Under the pieces are notes generated by a model. The model did not search any database and was not told the DNA's origin. It was given only the letters and a program-made list of their open reading frames with translations. Shown here piece by piece: positions 61,316 to 64,000 of a DNA stretch of 64,000 nt. The translations under genes and the position numbers were made by a program. Each line of letters starts with the position of its first letter. Positions within the stretch are counted from its first letter, which is position 1. Source of the stretch: DASPNM01 sp035626515. GTDB lineage: Bacteria; Bacteroidota; Bacteroidia; Chitinophagales; Chitinophagaceae. Where the stretch lies: NCBI GenBank assembly GCA_035626515.1, contig DASPNM010000035.1:266427-330426 (forward strand), in the 5' to 3' direction.

Positions 61316-62443
61316 TCAGCTGAGGTTTTCCATATAAATCCGCAGCAGTTTTTCCAAATAAACTTCCCGCGAGTATTGTTCCTGCGCGAGCTTGCGACCG
61401 CGTTCGGAAAGGTCCCGGGCCGGATATTTTCCTTCCCGGAATTCACATATTTTTTGGGCCAAATCTGCCGGGTCCCCGGGGTTGAAAAAAACTGCGTTTC
61501 CTCCGCTTACTTCGCGTAACACGTCCAGATCGGAAAGCAGCAACGGCAAACCGGCCGCCATTGCTTCCGCGGCAGCGATTCCAAAACCCTCGTATTTGGA
61601 GCACATGATGTAAGCATCATAATCCGGCAGCCGGCGGGACATGTGCGCCGCTTTTCCCTTGAAGATTATTGGAAGGTGCAACTCGGCCACGCGCGCTTCC
61701 AGCGTCTTACGGAATGGGCTGTCGCCGTAAATATCGCAGTTGGCAGCGCCTGACTGGAGCAGCGAAAACGCTTCAATCAGCAATTCGTAATTTTTTTGTG
61801 GTCGGGGGTTGCCGACGGCCACCAGCCGAAGTTGTTTTCCCACGCCAAACGTAGTGTTTGATCGAATGTTGAAGAATGCGTCGTTCACATAATTGTGAAG
61901 AACGTAACTGCTGCCCTTCAATCCAATAATCGAATCGTAATCTTTCAGGACGTCATGCGACACTCCGATGACCGCTTCCCGGCGTGAGTAGGTTGCCCTT
62001 TCAAGTATTTTAAGCACCTTCCCCGTGAAATCGGGGGTGAATGCACCCATACTCATGGGCATGTGAAGGTTGCTGATGAACGGTACGGACTTAGGTGTGG
62101 CAAGCCGCGCGAGAATCGTGCTCCAGTAGAGATGCGATACGACAAGATCGGGCTGGAATTTCTTCAGCAACCGACGAAGTGCCAGCGCGGCGCCGGGCAA
62201 CTTACGAACGCGGTCAAAGCCGAGTATTTCCCGCGGAACTCCCGCAAGTTCTTCATCGCTGAATTCGCTGGAGCCACGCAGTGTTACCAGCAAAACGTCG
62301 AAATGGCGCATCAAATCGGGCAGCAATCCAACCAGCAATGTCTCTGCGCCTCCGCGGCCCAGATCATTGATTACCTGGACCACCCTCGGCCTTCGCTTCC
62401 GACCCGGTTGGCTTATTAAAGATTCAGACATGGGCGCCGTCAT
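61316..62443 (-). CDS. Glycosyltransferase, tandem paralogue 2
   Basis: GT-B glycosyltransferase of 375 residues with VVQVINDLGRGGAETLLVGL at the start, SHLYWSTILARLATPK, ILERATYSRREAVIGVSHDV and LHNYVNDAFF. It is the middle member of three related genes. C-terminal motif: KYEGFGIAAAEAMAAGLPLL. ATG 62443 (or the ATG four codons further in) is the start; it overlaps the next gene's stop by 20 nt. A 147-nt gap with a G7 run follows it and holds no gene. Confidence 0.92.
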   Translation of the reverse strand: MTAPMSESLISQPGRKRRPRVVQVINDLGRGGAETLLVGLLPDLMRHFDVLLVTLRGSSEFSDEELAGVPREILGFDRVRKLPGAALALRRLLKKFQPDLVVSHLYWSTILARLATPKSVPFISNLHMPMSMGAFTPDFTGKVLKILERATYSRREAVIGVSHDVLKDYDSIIGLKGSSYVLHNYVNDAFFNIRSNTTFGVGKQLRLVAVGNPRPQKNYELLIEAFSLLQSGAANCDIYGDSPFRKTLEARVAELHLPIIFKGKAAHMSRRLPDYDAYIMCSKYEGFGIAAAEAMAAGLPLLLSDLDVLREVSGGNAVFFNPGDPADLAQKICEFREGKYPARDLSERGRKLAQEQYSREVYLEKLLRIYMENLS

Positions 62444-63482
62444 ACAACCTGTTCAGTCTTTCAAAATACTGATGTTGGTGTGCAAAATCGTGAACGCGCG
62501 TGTGCAAACCACTTGCCAGTTGTGAAAAGTCATGTTTTCCTTCTCTCAGTTCCATCACTCTTGCCTGGAAACTTAGCGGATCACGAAGGTCAAAGTATAA
62601 GGCATCGTCGCCTGCAACTTCCCGAAGCACCGGGATGTCCGAGAGCAGTGCCGGAAGGCCGGACGCCATCGCCTCTAATAAGGCGAGCGGTTGACCTTCA
62701 TAAGAGGAGCTCATTACAAACAGATCGTAACCCGGCATAAGAAGGTGCAGCCGGTCGCTAAGCCCGCACATTCGAACCCGGAGCTTATGGCGATCGATGA
62801 ACTCCTGCATCGCCGGTCGCAGCGGACCTTCCCCGTAAATATCCAGCGAAAATGACGGCGGCAAATGACGGAAAGCTTCCAGCAGGTAGAAATAATTTTT
62901 TTGCTCCCGCAGGTTTCCAACAGCAAGCATGCGCAGCCCTTCGCTGGAAAAATTCTGTTTCGGAACCGGAGCGAAGAATTTCTCCTCTACGAAATTGTAC
63001 AGCACCGTGGCCGGCCCCTTTAACCCGATCTGTTCCTCAAAATCCCGCAACACTTCATGCGATACCGCCACGATGTGGTGGCGGCGGCGGTATGTCAGTT
63101 TTTCCAGAACCTTCGTAAGACGGTTCACGCGGTATGCCGCCAGGCTGGAGACTGCATGGATGCTGTTGAACTGCGCCACGTTGCGCGGCGTTGCGAGCCG
63201 CGCGAGGATATTGGCCCAATATAAATGGGAGTGAACCGTCCTGATTTCATGGCGCCGCACATAACTGCGGAGCCGCCTTGTTGCGGCGGGAAGGTCCGTT
63301 TTCCTGTTGACCCCAAGGTTGAGGAAATGATGTTCCCTTTTTATCGTCTGCCGGAGGTCAGCGGGGCCGTTCAGGATCACCAGATGATGTTCGTAGCCTT
63401 CCAGCCCGTTGATCACCGACGCCAGCAGCTTTTCCGCGCCGCCGGTAGCAAGCGACTCGATGAGGTGGAGCAGTTTTTTCAA
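62424..63482 (-). CDS. Glycosyltransferase, tandem paralogue 3
   Basis: GT-B glycosyltransferase of 352 residues, from TTG 63482: KLLHLIESLATGGAEKLLAS. Shared blocks with the other two are SHLYWANILARLATPR, VLEKLTYRRRHHIVAVSHEV and LYNFVEEKFF. C-terminal region: SYEGQPLALLEAMASGLPAL. It lies 13 nt after the third AsnB-type gene on the same strand. Confidence 0.92.
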   Translation of the reverse strand: MKKLLHLIESLATGGAEKLLASVINGLEGYEHHLVILNGPADLRQTIKREHHFLNLGVNRKTDLPAATRRLRSYVRRHEIRTVHSHLYWANILARLATPRNVAQFNSIHAVSSLAAYRVNRLTKVLEKLTYRRRHHIVAVSHEVLRDFEEQIGLKGPATVLYNFVEEKFFAPVPKQNFSSEGLRMLAVGNLREQKNYFYLLEAFRHLPPSFSLDIYGEGPLRPAMQEFIDRHKLRVRMCGLSDRLHLLMPGYDLFVMSSSYEGQPLALLEAMASGLPALLSDIPVLREVAGDDALYFDLRDPLSFQARVMELREGKHDFSQLASGLHTRVHDFAHQHQYFERLNRLYDGAHV

Positions 63483-63495
63483 GGTGCAGCGGCTG

Positions 63496-64000
63496 TTATT
63501 CGTAAAGGCTGCCCGCCATCAGGTAGATCCAGTTCTTGTGACTGTCCCCGGTGTTCGCCCAGTGATGCTCCCGAAGCACTGCTTTGTCGAGGATACCAGA
63601 GGATACCAGTTTCCGTTTCTTTTCGCGCAGCAGTTCCCGAACCGGGGGTGTATTCATCCAGGAATCCTGCGGCGGCTCATAGCCGATCTTGTCCTTGCGC
63701 CAGACAATCCCCGCAGGGAGGAAATCCCGGAACGCCCTGCGCATGATCCATTTTGTCCAGCCCTCCCGGATCTTGAAATCACCGGGCAGGGAAAACAGGA
63801 ACTCCACCAGCGGATGGTAAAGAAAAGGCAGCCGCACCTCCAGGCTGTGGGCCATGCTGTTCCGGTCCGCGTATCGGAGTAGCTGCTCCATTCCTACGTT
63901 GACGGTACTCGACAGCAGCGATTCGTTCAACGAACCGAATCCGTTGAGCTCGGGAAATTTATCGGCGCTGTAACTATGATAAAATTCTTTGTTGAATTCC
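63496..64000 (-). CDS. Asparagine synthase-type amidotransferase 3 (partial)
   Basis: The C-terminal part of an asparagine-synthase domain, open from the stop at 63496 to the window edge; the gene starts outside the window. Recognisable segments: EQLLRYADRNSMAHSLEVRLPFL and LPAGIVWRKDKIGYEPPQ, which match the ends of the other two copies. An internal TTG at 63930 is not the real start because the frame stays open through ELNGFGSLNES upstream. Whether the glutaminase domain is present cannot be seen here. Confidence 0.88.
   Translation of the reverse strand, partial: EFNKEFYHSYSADKFPELNGFGSLNESLLSSTVNVGMEQLLRYADRNSMAHSLEVRLPFLYHPLVEFLFSLPGDFKIREGWTKWIMRRAFRDFLPAGIVWRKDKIGYEPPQDSWMNTPPVRELLREKKRKLVSSGILDKAVLREHHWANTGDSHKNWIYLMAGSLYE

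Noticed and set aside
61192..61446. Short frame of 84 codons in the gap beside the glycosyltransferase
   Set aside because: Half of it overlaps paralogue 2 out of frame and no family pattern is visible.

Overview
The window reads as a chromosomal segment of a Bacteroidota bacterium, most likely Chitinophagales/Chitinophagaceae (the family is an inference). Support comes from a complete gldK-gldL-gldM-gldN block for gliding and type IX secretion, several TonB-dependent receptors, two Bacteroidota-style ECF sigma factors, DUF4271 next to hemD, and promoters with the TAnnTTTG -7 box typical of this phylum. Base composition is moderately GC-rich. I see no transposase, prophage, CRISPR array or replication origin.

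Region 1 (1-11.4 kb, mostly housekeeping): a SUI1/YciH-type factor, nadC and a DUF4783 protein on the minus strand. On the plus strand are gpmI, a haem-binding CxxCH protein, an unrecognised small protein, a haemoglobin/transferrin-type TonB receptor, an ECF sigma factor with a membrane-anchored beta-barrel partner, a lipoprotein and uvrC. Region 2 (11.5-16.5 kb): gldN, gldM, gldL and gldK, transcribed gldK to gldN from a recognisable promoter and closed by a strong terminator. Region 3 (16.6-32.9 kb): a thioredoxin-fold DUF255 protein, hemD, DUF4271, a BamA/TamA-like outer-membrane protein, hemW, gpsA, a TolC/adaptor efflux pair, a trans-sulfuration enzyme with an amino-acid permease, a TonB receptor and a DUF6089 protein.

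Region 4 (33-39.7 kb): a cobalamin riboswitch in front of a BtuB-like receptor, tRNA-Arg(CCG) with its own promoter and terminator, a phospholipase-D/cardiolipin-synthase-like protein, a YdjM-like membrane protein, a BON protein, a small membrane protein, idi, and the ECF sigma factor cotranscribed with idi.

Region 5 (39.9 kb to the right edge) is a minus-strand exopolysaccharide or O-antigen-like locus of about 24 kb that continues past position 64000. It holds the PHP-type tyrosine phosphatase (CpsB/YwqE), the initiating sugar transferase, a LegC-type aminotransferase, a sugar epimerase, two methyltransferases, a NeuD/PglD-type acyltransferase, a formyltransferase, a polysaccharide deacetylase, a candidate polymerase, an acyltransferase-3 protein, an RmlD-like reductase, seven glycosyltransferases and three asparagine-synthase-type amidotransferases (one cut by the window edge). 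One glycosyltransferase is split by a run of ten A residues. Three neighbouring glycosyltransferases and another adjacent pair look like tandem duplicates. The locus probably makes a glycan with 4-amino sugars and acylated, formylated, methylated or amidated decorations; its flippase and export machinery are not in view.

The most notable signals are: TAnnTTTG boxes ending 3-4 nt before start codons, which suggests leaderless mRNAs; the homopolymer-split glycosyltransferase; the triplicated AsnB-type amidotransferases; and an ECF partner that joins one inner-membrane segment to a predicted outer-membrane barrel.
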